Program-made: the position numbers and the translations under genes | Assembly (NCBI GenBank): GCA_026397725.1 | Contig: JAPLUI010000165.1 | Span: 1 to 64,000, forward strand | From: Verrucomicrobiota bacterium | GTDB taxonomy: Bacteria; Verrucomicrobiota; Verrucomicrobiia; Verrucomicrobiales; Akkermansiaceae | Reading direction: 5' to 3' | Length of the DNA: 64,000 nucleotides | The notes under the pieces: generated by a model | What the model saw: only the letters and a program-made list of their open reading frames with translations | Told to the model about the DNA's origin: nothing | The model's database searches: none | Shown here: positions 56,181 to 64,000 of the stretch, in pieces | Layout: every line of letters begins with the position of its first letter | Position numbering within the stretch: position 1 is the stretch's first letter

Positions 56181-57826
56181 TACCGCTGGCCGCGCGAGTA
56201 CAAGTCCTCCGTCTGATCGAAGGTGATGCTGTAAATGTCGCCCTTGATCGGCACCTCCAGCGGGATTCTCCCCGTCACCGGGTCCACTGGCAGCAACTCC
56301 CGCAGGGCTTGCACGTTTTCAAAGGTATCCGGCAGCAGCGTGATCTGGAACTGTCCCTCATAGATCAGACTGCGGGAGCCCCGTTCGGCTGCCTGCTCCG
56401 CCAGCAGGCTCGCCTCGAAGCTCTGGCTGATGCGATTGAACAGCGATGAATCTTCATCGGTGGCCCCGGGGGCATCCTTGTTCTTGTTCACTTCATGCGC
56501 AGCCTTCTGTAACGTGAAATCCGGATCCTCACCACGCCCCTTGGCCGGATTCGCCTCATCATTGGCCAGCTTGGTGGCCGGCACCAGCTCCCCGGCCCGA
56601 TTCCGCCTCACGGCTGCGGCGGCCTCCTCGGGCGTCGGGAACCTCACCCGCATCTGCCCCGCGAGGGTCATCAGGTCCCCGGCCTTCAATTGCACCTCGC
56701 TCAGCTCCATGCCCCCACCCTGGATCTTGAGTTGCAGGGAGCCCTCCTTGAATGCCACCACCTTGTAGTTGTTGAAAACGTCGAATTCGGTCAGTGCCCG
56801 CAGCAAATACAAGCGATCTCGCAGTTTGATGACATCCGTCCCGTTCAGCACGACCTTTCCTTCAAAGCCGATTCCTTCCGTGGTATTGGTCGATCCGAAG
56901 ACCCGGAAATCGCCGGAAATCGATCCTTCAATGAAGTCCATGGCGGTGGGCGGAATCGTATCCTCCAGGGGCAACTTCCGGACTTTGACCGTTCCTTTCA
57001 CCTCCGGCCGCTGGCCACCCACCACTTTAAGGCCATCCATGCTAATGCTGCCCGGTCCCTTCCGAAACTCCGCCTTCTCGAACACCACCCCGTCACGCGT
57101 GCAACTGGCCACCAACTCCACAATCTCCAAGCGCCGCAACCACGACTGCGAAAACCGCCCTCCGGAAAGATGCACCCGCCACCCGTCCCCCACCCGCTGG
57201 ACCTTCATGTGAGTTCCGGCAATCACGCCACTGCTCCGCTCCGAATAGCCCCAGCGCAAGGTCGCGCTTTTCACCTCCAGCGTCTCCAATTTCAGCCTGC
57301 CGAAATCGTTGAACAAAGAATCCCCGATCAAACCTGCGGATTTCTCGTCGTCGGCTCCCGCATTGAGGGTGACTTCGAGTTGACTGATCAACAGGACTCC
57401 GGGGTTCCACTCCCCGGGCAAACTGTTGAGAAAGCTCATCTGGCACTTGATGTTACGCGCCTCCAGGGTGGAAAAAAACGTCCCGCGCCCGCCTTCGCTC
57501 GCAAATCGCGACATCAGCAACTCCCCCTGCAAGCGCCTGAAACCCCTCATCTCCAACTCCGTGGCTCCAAGCCTGCCACCGACCGCCTGCTTGAGTTTCT
57601 CCTGGAATCCCACCGTGCCCGGCAACCTCAGCAGATACACCCACAACCCGATCACCGCCACCACCAGCAATACCAACAACCGGGTCGCCATGCGTAGCAA
57701 ATGAAACGCCAGCACCGACTTTGAACCCCCACTGGACATCGAGTAGCGAATCTGAAACCAAAAACCCTGACTCGCCACCCACTGGCTCAAGCGTTCGTTA
57801 AAGTTGTTTGACTGTTTAGGATCCAT
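56177..57826 (-). CDS. AsmA-like membrane-anchored protein
   Basis: 549 residues from ATG 57826. N-terminal cytoplasmic segment, one membrane helix (RLLVLLVVAVIGLWVYLL near 50-67), then a long beta-rich periplasmic domain with repeated short strands (LEMRGFRRLQGELLMSRF, FRVFGSTNTTEGIGFEGKVV, LREVQLKAGDL-type ELSEVQLKAGDLMTLAGQM). This is the pattern of AsmA/TamB-like proteins that act at the outer membrane or in lipid transport; assignment is tentative. Divergent from scpA across a 118-base promoter region that includes a C8 tract. Confidence 0.6.
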   Translation of the reverse strand: MDPKQSNNFNERLSQWVASQGFWFQIRYSMSSGGSKSVLAFHLLRMATRLLVLLVVAVIGLWVYLLRLPGTVGFQEKLKQAVGGRLGATELEMRGFRRLQGELLMSRFASEGGRGTFFSTLEARNIKCQMSFLNSLPGEWNPGVLLISQLEVTLNAGADDEKSAGLIGDSLFNDFGRLKLETLEVKSATLRWGYSERSSGVIAGTHMKVQRVGDGWRVHLSGGRFSQSWLRRLEIVELVASCTRDGVVFEKAEFRKGPGSISMDGLKVVGGQRPEVKGTVKVRKLPLEDTIPPTAMDFIEGSISGDFRVFGSTNTTEGIGFEGKVVLNGTDVIKLRDRLYLLRALTEFDVFNNYKVVAFKEGSLQLKIQGGGMELSEVQLKAGDLMTLAGQMRVRFPTPEEAAAAVRRNRAGELVPATKLANDEANPAKGRGEDPDFTLQKAAHEVNKNKDAPGATDEDSSLFNRISQSFEASLLAEQAAERGSRSLIYEGQFQITLLPDTFENVQALRELLPVDPVTGRIPLEVPIKGDIYSITFDQTEDLYSRGQRY

Positions 57827-57944
57827 ACGGGGGCTTGCCTGCTGCGCCGGAAGTAAGGCCCAGTTCCCCCCCCGATGCCAGTAAAAACTTTCCCGGACCA
57901 AATTCCCCTCGTATAGTCGCTCGCATTCCCCTATCACCCCGCCC

Positions 57945-58739
57945 GTGGACGCCAACGACTACAAAGTGCGCCTTGAAATCTTCGAGGGCCCGCTCGACCT
58001 CCTCCTCTACCTCATCAAGAAGGACGAGGTGGACATCCAAGCCATTTCCATTGTGCGCATCACCCGCCAATACCTCGATTACATCAACACCTTCAAACTT
58101 CTCAACATCGATCTGGCCTCCGAGTTCATCGTCATGGCGGCCAATCTCATGTATCTGAAAAGCCGCACGCTCCTGCCGCGCGTCGAGCAACCGCCGGAAG
58201 ACGACGCGGCAGACGAGGACCCCCGCTGGGATCTCATCCGGCAGCTCATCGAATACAAGAAATTCAAGGATGCCGCCGGCTTTCTCAGCCTGCGTGCCAT
58301 CGAACAGGAAGGCCGCTTTGAGCACCAGCCCGACGCGCCGGAGAACCCCCCGGACGAACCGGCACCGCTCGCCGAAGTCTCCATCTTCGATCTCATCCGG
58401 GCCTTCCAGAACGTCCTCAAACGCTTCGAGAAATCCCATGACTTCGGCGATATCATTGATGACCGCTTCACCGTCTCGGACAAGATCGACTTCCTGCTCG
58501 CGCACTTTGCGCCAGGGGCAACCCGGAGCTTTGACGCCCTCTTCCAATCCGCCACCACCAAGGCGGAGGTCATCGTTACCTTCCTCGCCCTCCTCGAGCT
58601 GATGAAGCTCAATCAATTCATCGTCCGCCAAAGCAACCTGCTCGGCACCATCGCCATCGAGCGCAGGACCCACAGCGCCAACCCGGAAATCCAAACTGCC
58701 ACGGCAGTCACCGCCGCCCCCTCCCTGCTCTGTGCTTGA
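57945..58739 (+). CDS. scpA: Segregation and condensation protein A
   Basis: 264 residues from a GTG start. ScpA is the kleisin subunit of the SMC-ScpAB condensin. Visible: YKVRLEIFEGPLDLLLYLIKKDEVDI at the start (N-terminal kleisin helix), FIVMAANLMYLKSRTLLP, and the C-terminal winged-helix region IVTFLALLELMKLNQFIV. scpB is not beside it. It ends 8 bases from the convergent infA stop. Confidence 0.92.
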   Translation: MDANDYKVRLEIFEGPLDLLLYLIKKDEVDIQAISIVRITRQYLDYINTFKLLNIDLASEFIVMAANLMYLKSRTLLPRVEQPPEDDAADEDPRWDLIRQLIEYKKFKDAAGFLSLRAIEQEGRFEHQPDAPENPPDEPAPLAEVSIFDLIRAFQNVLKRFEKSHDFGDIIDDRFTVSDKIDFLLAHFAPGATRSFDALFQSATTKAEVIVTFLALLELMKLNQFIVRQSNLLGTIAIERRTHSANPEIQTATAVTAAPSLLCA

Positions 58740-58747
58740 AGTCTCAA

Positions 58748-59053
58748 TCAGTTCAGCCGGAACACAATCCGCGCCTTGGTCAGGTCATAGGGTGACATTT
58801 CCATTTTCACCTTGTCGCCAACCACCAAGCGGATGAAGCGCTTGCGCATCTTGCCGGAAATGTGCGCCAGCACCTCATGGCCGCTGGCCAGCTTCACCCG
58901 GAACATCGTTCCCGCCAGCACTGAGGAAATGGTGCCCTCCACCTCCACCGCCTTCTCTTCATCATCCCTGATGGAAGAACGGGAAGGCGGACCGTAAGCC
59001 GCGCGGGAACGATTGGAGGAACGCCGGGAAGAATGGTTGGAACGTGCTGGCAT
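58748..59053 (-). CDS. infA: Translation initiation factor IF-1 with N-terminal extension
   Basis: 101 residues against the usual ~72. The OB-fold core is complete: [60 protein letters not shown]. The first ~33 residues are a basic Ser/Arg-rich extension ([15 protein letters not shown]) with no match to the core. The ATG at 59053 is the only good start before the core, so the extension is probably real. IF-1 binds the ribosomal A site during initiation. Confidence 0.92.
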   Translation of the reverse strand: MPARSNHSSRRSSNRSRAAYGPPSRSSIRDDEEKAVEVEGTISSVLAGTMFRVKLASGHEVLAHISGKMRKRFIRLVVGDKVKMEMSPYDLTKARIVFRLN

Positions 59054-59373
59054 GGGAAATGGAGATGATACCTGCCGACTGAAACAGCAACCGGCACGCC
59101 GCGATATAGATCACCACGCCACATCCGGCAATCCCAAAAAAACAATCCTCGAAGAAATCTCGAAATCACGACCGCCACGCAGGCGTCCCCTGCGGCATGC
59201 GCGTCAGGGTACCGGAGTTCTGGTGATTGGGGGTGACCATGCTTACCACTGAAGCCACTGAAGAATCTTGGCAGTGGATTTGAGCGCCAGCAGTGGATTT
59301 TTTTCGCCCGCTTTTCCAGTCGATACCCCGTGACTTGACGCGCCCGCCCATGCGGCCGGGGCCAGGCCCGCTG
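59054..59373. other. Intergenic interval upstream of infA
   Basis: 320 bases with no recognisable gene. It must hold the infA promoter. A purine-rich patch GAAGCCACTGAAGAATCTTGG and a T7 tract near 59300 are visible, but no clear terminator or RNA fold. Confidence 0.5.
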
Positions 59374-59940
59374 CTAACCCTCCTGCCCTGGCGTTTTCTG
59401 CAGCCTTCGCGCCAACTCCGTCCACTGCTGGCGGCTCACGATGTAGCCCTTGCAGTTGGCGGAACCACAGCGGCACGGATGATCCGGGTAACAATCCACG
59501 TCAAACCCGTAGTCAAACGTCAGTTCCTCGCCGGCTTGAATATCGCGCAACGCGTGAATGATGATCTTGCGGCCCACAATCCATGCCTCGCAATTCGGAT
59601 TGCACGAGTGATTGATCAGGCGGGCCGTGTTCCAGGGGAAATTGCCATCGATGTCATAACGCTTTGAAAGCGTGAAAACATACACCGCCGCATCGCCCGT
59701 CTTGCGGGCTTTCGCTTGTTGGATGAGTGAGCGCCGCTCGCTCTCGACCTTGTCGATCCTCTCGCCAAGATACTCGATGATCGGGGCCTCCCTGGCGATG
59801 AAGCAAGTGGCATAAACCCCGCGTCCGTGAATCCCGGAACCGCGGACTTCACAATAGTCGCTTTGTCCGCGTTGCCACAGCCGGAGCATCTTGCGATACA
59901 GGATTTGCTCGTCTGTAACGGGGCGTTTTCTTGCTGACAT
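59374..59940 (-). CDS. SET-domain protein methyltransferase
   Basis: 188 residues. The SET core is clear: SGIHGRGVYATCFIAREAPI (N-SET), ARLINHSCNPNCEAWIVG (SAM-binding, RxxNHSCxPN), GEELTFDYGFD (catalytic Tyr), and a post-SET cysteine set HPCRCGSANCKGYI that binds zinc. SET enzymes methylate lysine; the bacterial target is unknown, possibly a ribosomal or DNA-binding protein. It is 10 bases downstream of the lipid-like exported protein gene on the same strand. Confidence 0.9.
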   Translation of the reverse strand: MSARKRPVTDEQILYRKMLRLWQRGQSDYCEVRGSGIHGRGVYATCFIAREAPIIEYLGERIDKVESERRSLIQQAKARKTGDAAVYVFTLSKRYDIDGNFPWNTARLINHSCNPNCEAWIVGRKIIIHALRDIQAGEELTFDYGFDVDCYPDHPCRCGSANCKGYIVSRQQWTELARRLQKTPGQEG

Positions 59941-59950
59941 AATGACCGGG

Positions 59951-60631
59951 TCAACGGGTTTCAGCAGCCTTCCGCTCTTCGATCCGAGGCAACTCCAAGT
60001 CCTGCGGCAAGGTCACGTATAGCCGCCTCAACGCATTCAAGGTCAGGCCGGAACCATCGATGAAGGTCCACTCGAGCTTGCCCTTGTCAGAGACCGCCAC
60101 TTGATAACCGACCTTCTCGATGTACACCGGCTTCGGATCTCCCTCGAGCAACAAGCGGTATTTGGTGAGCGTGGGCACGAAGACCAGCCACTTGGTGAAA
60201 ATCAGGATCTCGACATCCTCGCCATTCGCCTTTTCCACCCGCTTGCCCGGGCCAACTTCAAACGAGCGTGCAGTCCCTTGCGGAATCGAGGAAATGATGC
60301 TCACCCCCTTCTGCGTCATGAGTTTCGCGGCCCCCTCGATCTGCTTCTCAATCTCCGCCATGCCGCCCTTCGTCTGCTTGGCCAGGCGCTCCTTCCAAAC
60401 CGGATTCATCCGCTCGATGGCCATCGCATAGTTGCCCCGTGAGACCTCGCTGCCGAGCTTCGCCACCGCCGCCCACGCCGAGGCCACCACCGTCGCCGGG
60501 GCCGTGCCGCTCGGCCCTTCCGGCGCCCCCGACCCCTCTGCTGCCGGCGGGGCACTGTCTTTCTGCGCCAGGCCCGGGCCACCCAGCAAGGCCCCGAGCG
60601 CCAATGCCATCACCATCTGTTTCGTTTTCAC
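59951..60631 (-). CDS. Exported protein of unknown function
   Basis: About 226 residues from a GTG at 60631 (signal peptide MVMALALGALLGGPGLA); an ATG at 60658 is the alternative. After an Ala/Pro-rich linker comes a domain with AMIERMNPVWKERLAKQT-type helices (AIERMNPVWKERLAKQ) and VEILIFTKWLVFVPTLTKYR. No family recognised. It diverges from parB, and the parB promoter lies just upstream of its start. Confidence 0.65.
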   Translation of the reverse strand: MKTKQMVMALALGALLGGPGLAQKDSAPPAAEGSGAPEGPSGTAPATVVASAWAAVAKLGSEVSRGNYAMAIERMNPVWKERLAKQTKGGMAEIEKQIEGAAKLMTQKGVSIISSIPQGTARSFEVGPGKRVEKANGEDVEILIFTKWLVFVPTLTKYRLLLEGDPKPVYIEKVGYQVAVSDKGKLEWTFIDGSGLTLNALRRLYVTLPQDLELPRIEERKAAETR

Positions 60632-60723
60632 GCCCGATACATGCCCTGCCAAACCCATTTCGTCAAGCCCTCGGCAAATACGAGTTGATTTCTCTGCGCA
60701 TCTTGATACACCTCCTCCCCTCC

Positions 60724-61632
60724 ATGGCTAAACAGGCACAGGCACTCGGCAAAGGACTCGCGGCTCTCATCAAGAGACACCCGACCGCCCCCCCGGCGGA
60801 CGGCGTGGTTTCCGCCGCTGATTTGAAACGGGTCCGCGATGTGCCGCACCATCAGGTCGTTCCAAGCCCGCTGCAACCCCGCACCCAATTCTTCGAAGCC
60901 CCGCTCGACGAGCTGGTCGAATCGATCCGGCAACACGGCATCATCCAGCCTCTCATCGTCCGCCCCGTCAACGGCAAGTTCGAACTCATCGCCGGCGAGC
61001 GCCGCTGGCGGGCCTCACTCAAACTCGGCCTGGCCACCGTCCCCATCATCGAACGCGAGGCCTCCGACCGCGACGTGCTCGAAATGGCCCTCATCGAGAA
61101 CATCCAACGCGAGGACCTCAACCCGATGGAAGAAGCCGCCAGCTACGTCCGCCTGGCCAAGGAATACTTCCTCAAGCAGGAGGAAATCGCCGCCCGGGTC
61201 GGCAAGAACCGTGCCAGCGTCGCCAACTCGATGCGCTTGCTTGACCTCCACCCTGACATCCAGGTTCTCGTGGCCAGGAAAAGTCTCTCCGTCGGCCACG
61301 CCAAGGTGGTCCTTTCCCTCAAGGATCATGAGGCCCAGCTCCTCGCCTCGGAGCAGATTCTTCGCCGCCAACTCACCGTCCGCGCTACCGAAAAACTCGT
61401 CCAGACCCTCCTCTCCACCGCTGACACCACCCCCGACGAACCCAAAAAGTCCGCCGCACTCCGCGAAACCGACGTGCAGGTCCGGGCCATCACCAGTCGG
61501 CTGCAGGCCCATCTCGCCACCCATGTGGCCATCCAGCACTCGCCCAAAAAGGGCCGGATCGAAATCGAATACTACGGCAACGACGACTTGCAGCGGCTCC
61601 TCGAACTGCTCGGGCTCCCTCCCGGCGACTGA
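60724..61632 (+). CDS. parB: Chromosome partitioning protein ParB
   Basis: 302 residues from ATG 60724 (MAKQAQALGKGLAALIKR, the usual ParB start). CTP- and parS-binding: box I FELIAGERRWRASL, box II LIENIQREDLNPMEEA, a helix-turn-helix (QEEIAARVGKNRASVANSMR), and a C-terminal dimerisation part RIEIEYYGNDDLQRLLELL. parA is not in the window, and I found no parS-like TGTTTCACGTGAAACA. An upstream open frame of 95 codons is not used. Confidence 0.93.
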   Translation: MAKQAQALGKGLAALIKRHPTAPPADGVVSAADLKRVRDVPHHQVVPSPLQPRTQFFEAPLDELVESIRQHGIIQPLIVRPVNGKFELIAGERRWRASLKLGLATVPIIEREASDRDVLEMALIENIQREDLNPMEEAASYVRLAKEYFLKQEEIAARVGKNRASVANSMRLLDLHPDIQVLVARKSLSVGHAKVVLSLKDHEAQLLASEQILRRQLTVRATEKLVQTLLSTADTTPDEPKKSAALRETDVQVRAITSRLQAHLATHVAIQHSPKKGRIEIEYYGNDDLQRLLELLGLPPGD

Positions 61633-61737
61633 GCCCACGGGCCTCAGCATGGGCGAGTGCCGACGACAGCCCGCTCACGACCCACCTCGTTTGCCACTGA
61701 AAGAAATGCGGGACGCGGGCGGTTTACAGGGCTTCCA

Positions 61738-64000
61738 ATGAACTTCCCCGCCGCACTCATCCTTCTAACCAGCCTGCAGGTTTCCGCCGCGTTTTCGCAA
61801 GACGTCCGGGCGGAAATGGAGCGGGCCAAACAATTCGGGCGGGATGCCTCATCCCTGTTGCGGTGCAATGAACTCCGGCCCTTCTGGCCGACAGACGGGG
61901 CCCCGTTTGCCTATCGGATCAACACCGAACGCGACGGCCACCGGTTCTTTCAGGTGAACCTAACAACCGGGGCCAAGTCTCCGGCCTTCGACCATGACGC
62001 GCTGGCGCGAGCACTCGCCACCGCCGCGGCGCAAGACGTCCGCGCCGGTGCGCTGCCGCTGGAGGAATTGAAACTAACACCAGAACCCGGCAACGTCCGG
62101 TTCCGCGCGTTCGGCAAAGGCTGGCGCTTCGATGCCGCCAAATCACAGGTCTCCCCCGCCGAGGTGCCACCCGAGACGTCCAAGCTCATGGCCCCGGAAG
62201 AAGTGATCCGCGGCCCGCGCCGCAACGGTGGAGCCACATCCCTAACAATCGAGAACGCGACCACCGGCGAAATCGAATTGTTCTGGCTGGAGGACCGCGA
62301 GCGCCGCGTCTCCTATGGCAGGATCGCCGCCGGTGCCAGCAACACTCTGGGAACCTACGCCGGCCACGCCTGGCTCATGACCGATGCCGCAGGCACGCCG
62401 CTCGCGGGTGTGGTGGCGAAGGATGCCCCGTCGCTCGCACACGTGACCGGAAAAATCGCACCTGCGCCACGACCCAACCGGCGTGGCAACCCATCACCCG
62501 ACGGCCAATCACCCGACGGCAAATGGCACGCATCCATCAAAAACCACAATCTGACAATCGAACCGGTGGCCGGCGGCGAGGCCATTCCGCTGAGTTCCGA
62601 CGGAACGCCGGAGGACGGCTACAACGGACCGCTCCAGTGGTCGCCGGATTCGAAAAAACTCGTTGCCTGGCGGGCCAAGGATGTCCAGGTCCGGCAGATT
62701 CACCTCGTCCAGTCCTCGCCTCCGGACCAGGTCCAACCGAAACTCCAGACCTTCGATTACGCGAAACCCGGCGACCCGATCCGCCAACCCAAGCCTCGCC
62801 TGTTCGATATCGACAGCACCCGGCAAATCCCCATCGACGACACCCTCTTCGACAATCCATGGGAAATTTCCGAATTCGCCTGGAGTGCGGATGCCGCCGA
62901 GTTTTCCTGCGTGTACAACCAGCGCGGCCATCAGGTGCTGCGAATCCTCGGCGTCCGCGCGGATTCCGGCTCCGTCCGGACCATCCTGGAAGAGCGCAGC
63001 AAAACCTTCATCGATTACTCGGGCAAGTTCTATCTGCATCGCCTCCCCGCCACCCGTGAACTCCTGTGGGCCTCCGAACGCGACGGATACAATCATCTCT
63101 ACCTGATCGATGAGGGCTCCGGCCAGGTCAAAACCCAAGTCACCTCCGGCCCTTGGAACGTCCGCGAGGTGATGGTGACGGATGTGGAGAAACGCCAACT
63201 CCTGCTCAAGGTGGTCGGCCTGCCCGGCCAGGACCCCTATCATGTCCACTACGCCCGCGTGAACTTCGACGGCAGCGGCTTCACCCGCCTCACTGCCAGC
63301 GACGGCAACCACCGAATCGAGTTCTCCCCGGACCGCAACTGGCTCCTCGACACCTGGTCGCGGGTGGACCAACCCCCGGTCGTGGAACTCCGGCGGGCGG
63401 ACACCGGCGCATTGGTCGCCGAACTCGAACGGGCCGATGACTCGGCGCTGCAACAGACCGGCTGGAGCCGCCCCGAGCGCTTCACTGCCAAGGGCCGCGA
63501 TGGCACCACCGACATTTACGGCATCATCATCCGCCCCACCCGTTTCGATCCGGCGAAGAAGTATCCCGTCGTCGAGGACATCTATGCCGGCCCGCAGGAC
63601 CACTTCGTGCCCAAAAGTTATTTCACCTGGTCTAACAAAAATGCCATGGCCGAACTCGGCTTCATCATCGTGAGCATCGATGGCATGGGCACCGCCTGGC
63701 GCAGCAAGGCGTTTCACGACGTCTGTTGGAAAAACCTGGCGGATTCCGGCTTTCCCGACCGCATCCCCTGGATCAAGTCCGCCGCCGCGACCCGCCCGTG
63801 GATGGATCTCTCGCGGGTCGGCATCTATGGCGGCAGCGCCGGCGGGCAGAGCACTCTGGCCGGGCTCCTTCATCACGGGGATTTTTACCAGGTCGGCGTC
63901 GCGGACTGCGGCTGCCACGACAACCGGATGGACAAGATGTGGTGGAACGAGGCCTGGATGGGCTGGCCCGTCGATGCCAGCTACGCGGAAAACTCCAACA
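61738..64000 (+). CDS. S9-family peptidase (DPP IV-like) with VHL-like beta domain, partial
   Basis: At least 754 codons, open at the right edge. Signal peptide (FPAALILLTSLQVSAAFS); N-terminal region; a VHL beta-domain-like segment about 163-220 (SLTIENATTGEIELFWLEDR, then TLGTYAGHAWLMTD); then a DPP IV-type beta-propeller (GKWHASIKNHNL, DGYNGPLQWSPDSKKLV, EISEFAWSADAAEF, ERDGYNHLYLID) and the alpha/beta-hydrolase with the nucleophile motif GIYGGSAGGQS (Ser at 63835). The catalytic Asp and His should lie beyond the window. It releases dipeptides or oligopeptides outside the cytoplasm. The inserted VHL-like domain resembles the hydroxyproline-binding fold of eukaryotic VHL. Confidence 0.85.
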   Translation, partial: MNFPAALILLTSLQVSAAFSQDVRAEMERAKQFGRDASSLLRCNELRPFWPTDGAPFAYRINTERDGHRFFQVNLTTGAKSPAFDHDALARALATAAAQDVRAGALPLEELKLTPEPGNVRFRAFGKGWRFDAAKSQVSPAEVPPETSKLMAPEEVIRGPRRNGGATSLTIENATTGEIELFWLEDRERRVSYGRIAAGASNTLGTYAGHAWLMTDAAGTPLAGVVAKDAPSLAHVTGKIAPAPRPNRRGNPSPDGQSPDGKWHASIKNHNLTIEPVAGGEAIPLSSDGTPEDGYNGPLQWSPDSKKLVAWRAKDVQVRQIHLVQSSPPDQVQPKLQTFDYAKPGDPIRQPKPRLFDIDSTRQIPIDDTLFDNPWEISEFAWSADAAEFSCVYNQRGHQVLRILGVRADSGSVRTILEERSKTFIDYSGKFYLHRLPATRELLWASERDGYNHLYLIDEGSGQVKTQVTSGPWNVREVMVTDVEKRQLLLKVVGLPGQDPYHVHYARVNFDGSGFTRLTASDGNHRIEFSPDRNWLLDTWSRVDQPPVVELRRADTGALVAELERADDSALQQTGWSRPERFTAKGRDGTTDIYGIIIRPTRFDPAKKYPVVEDIYAGPQDHFVPKSYFTWSNKNAMAELGFIIVSIDGMGTAWRSKAFHDVCWKNLADSGFPDRIPWIKSAAATRPWMDLSRVGIYGGSAGGQSTLAGLLHHGDFYQVGVADCGCHDNRMDKMWWNEAWMGWPVDASYAENSN

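Noticed and set aside
60700..61740. Replication origin or parS near parB
   Set aside because: No DnaA-box cluster and no 16-base parS palindrome seen; parA and dnaA are absent.

Overview
The window looks like a chromosomal piece of a GC-rich member of the Verrucomicrobiota. This rests on several signs: a division and cell-wall (dcw) cluster with a meso-DAP-type MurE, secreted proteins carrying the short 'YRLEYSGTL..W' module, Tat-exported Gfo/Idh/MocA oxidoreductases beside ThuA and UroD-family proteins, a VHL-like beta domain in a peptidase, and many dispersed intergenic repeats. No rRNA or tRNA gene was recognised, so the phylum is an inference.

Layout. 1-6.8 kb: a receiver/HisKA_2 kinase facing a three-gene minus-strand operon (methyltransferase, kinase-receiver-kinase hybrid, receiver protein) that matches in gene order and domains the Ralstonia phcB-phcS-phcR-phcQ quorum-sensing operon, with S and R fused. 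7-11.8 kb: ankyrin lipoprotein, EamA transporter, menE, menC, HAD phosphatase. 11.9-23.3 kb: dcw cluster, mraZ to ftsW, with a LysM protein between murD and ftsW and an in-frame tandem repeat between mraZ and rsmH. 23.3-26.5 kb: gene-poor debris with a NACHT fragment, a candidate structured small RNA, a GH51 fragment and an M24 peptidase. 26.5-32.3 kb: an HslV-like protein and three tandem secreted FGE-sulfatase-domain genes whose last 45 codons vary in the NNC-codon pattern expected of diversity-generating retroelement targets. No reverse transcriptase or template repeat is visible in the window. 32.3-37 kb: UroD family, two Gfo/Idh/MocA proteins and ThuA, probably one catabolic operon. 37-41.4 kb: a two-gene restriction-modification-like island next to a truncated TIGR04255-like gene. 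41.5-45.4 kb: carB, whose reading frame contains a complete REP-associated tyrosine transposase flanked by REP hairpins. 45.5-64 kb: a membrane-protein pair, secA, several hypotheticals, metF, scpA, infA, a SET protein, parB, and an S9 peptidase running off the right edge.

The strongest candidates for undescribed biology are (1) the three hypervariable FGE-type genes acting as remote DGR targets, (2) the in-frame transposase inside CarB, and (3) the phc-like quorum-sensing operon outside the proteobacteria. Dispersed repeat families, a G11 tract inside the thuA-like gene and the leader repeat at rsmH show that the genome is actively rearranging small repeats.
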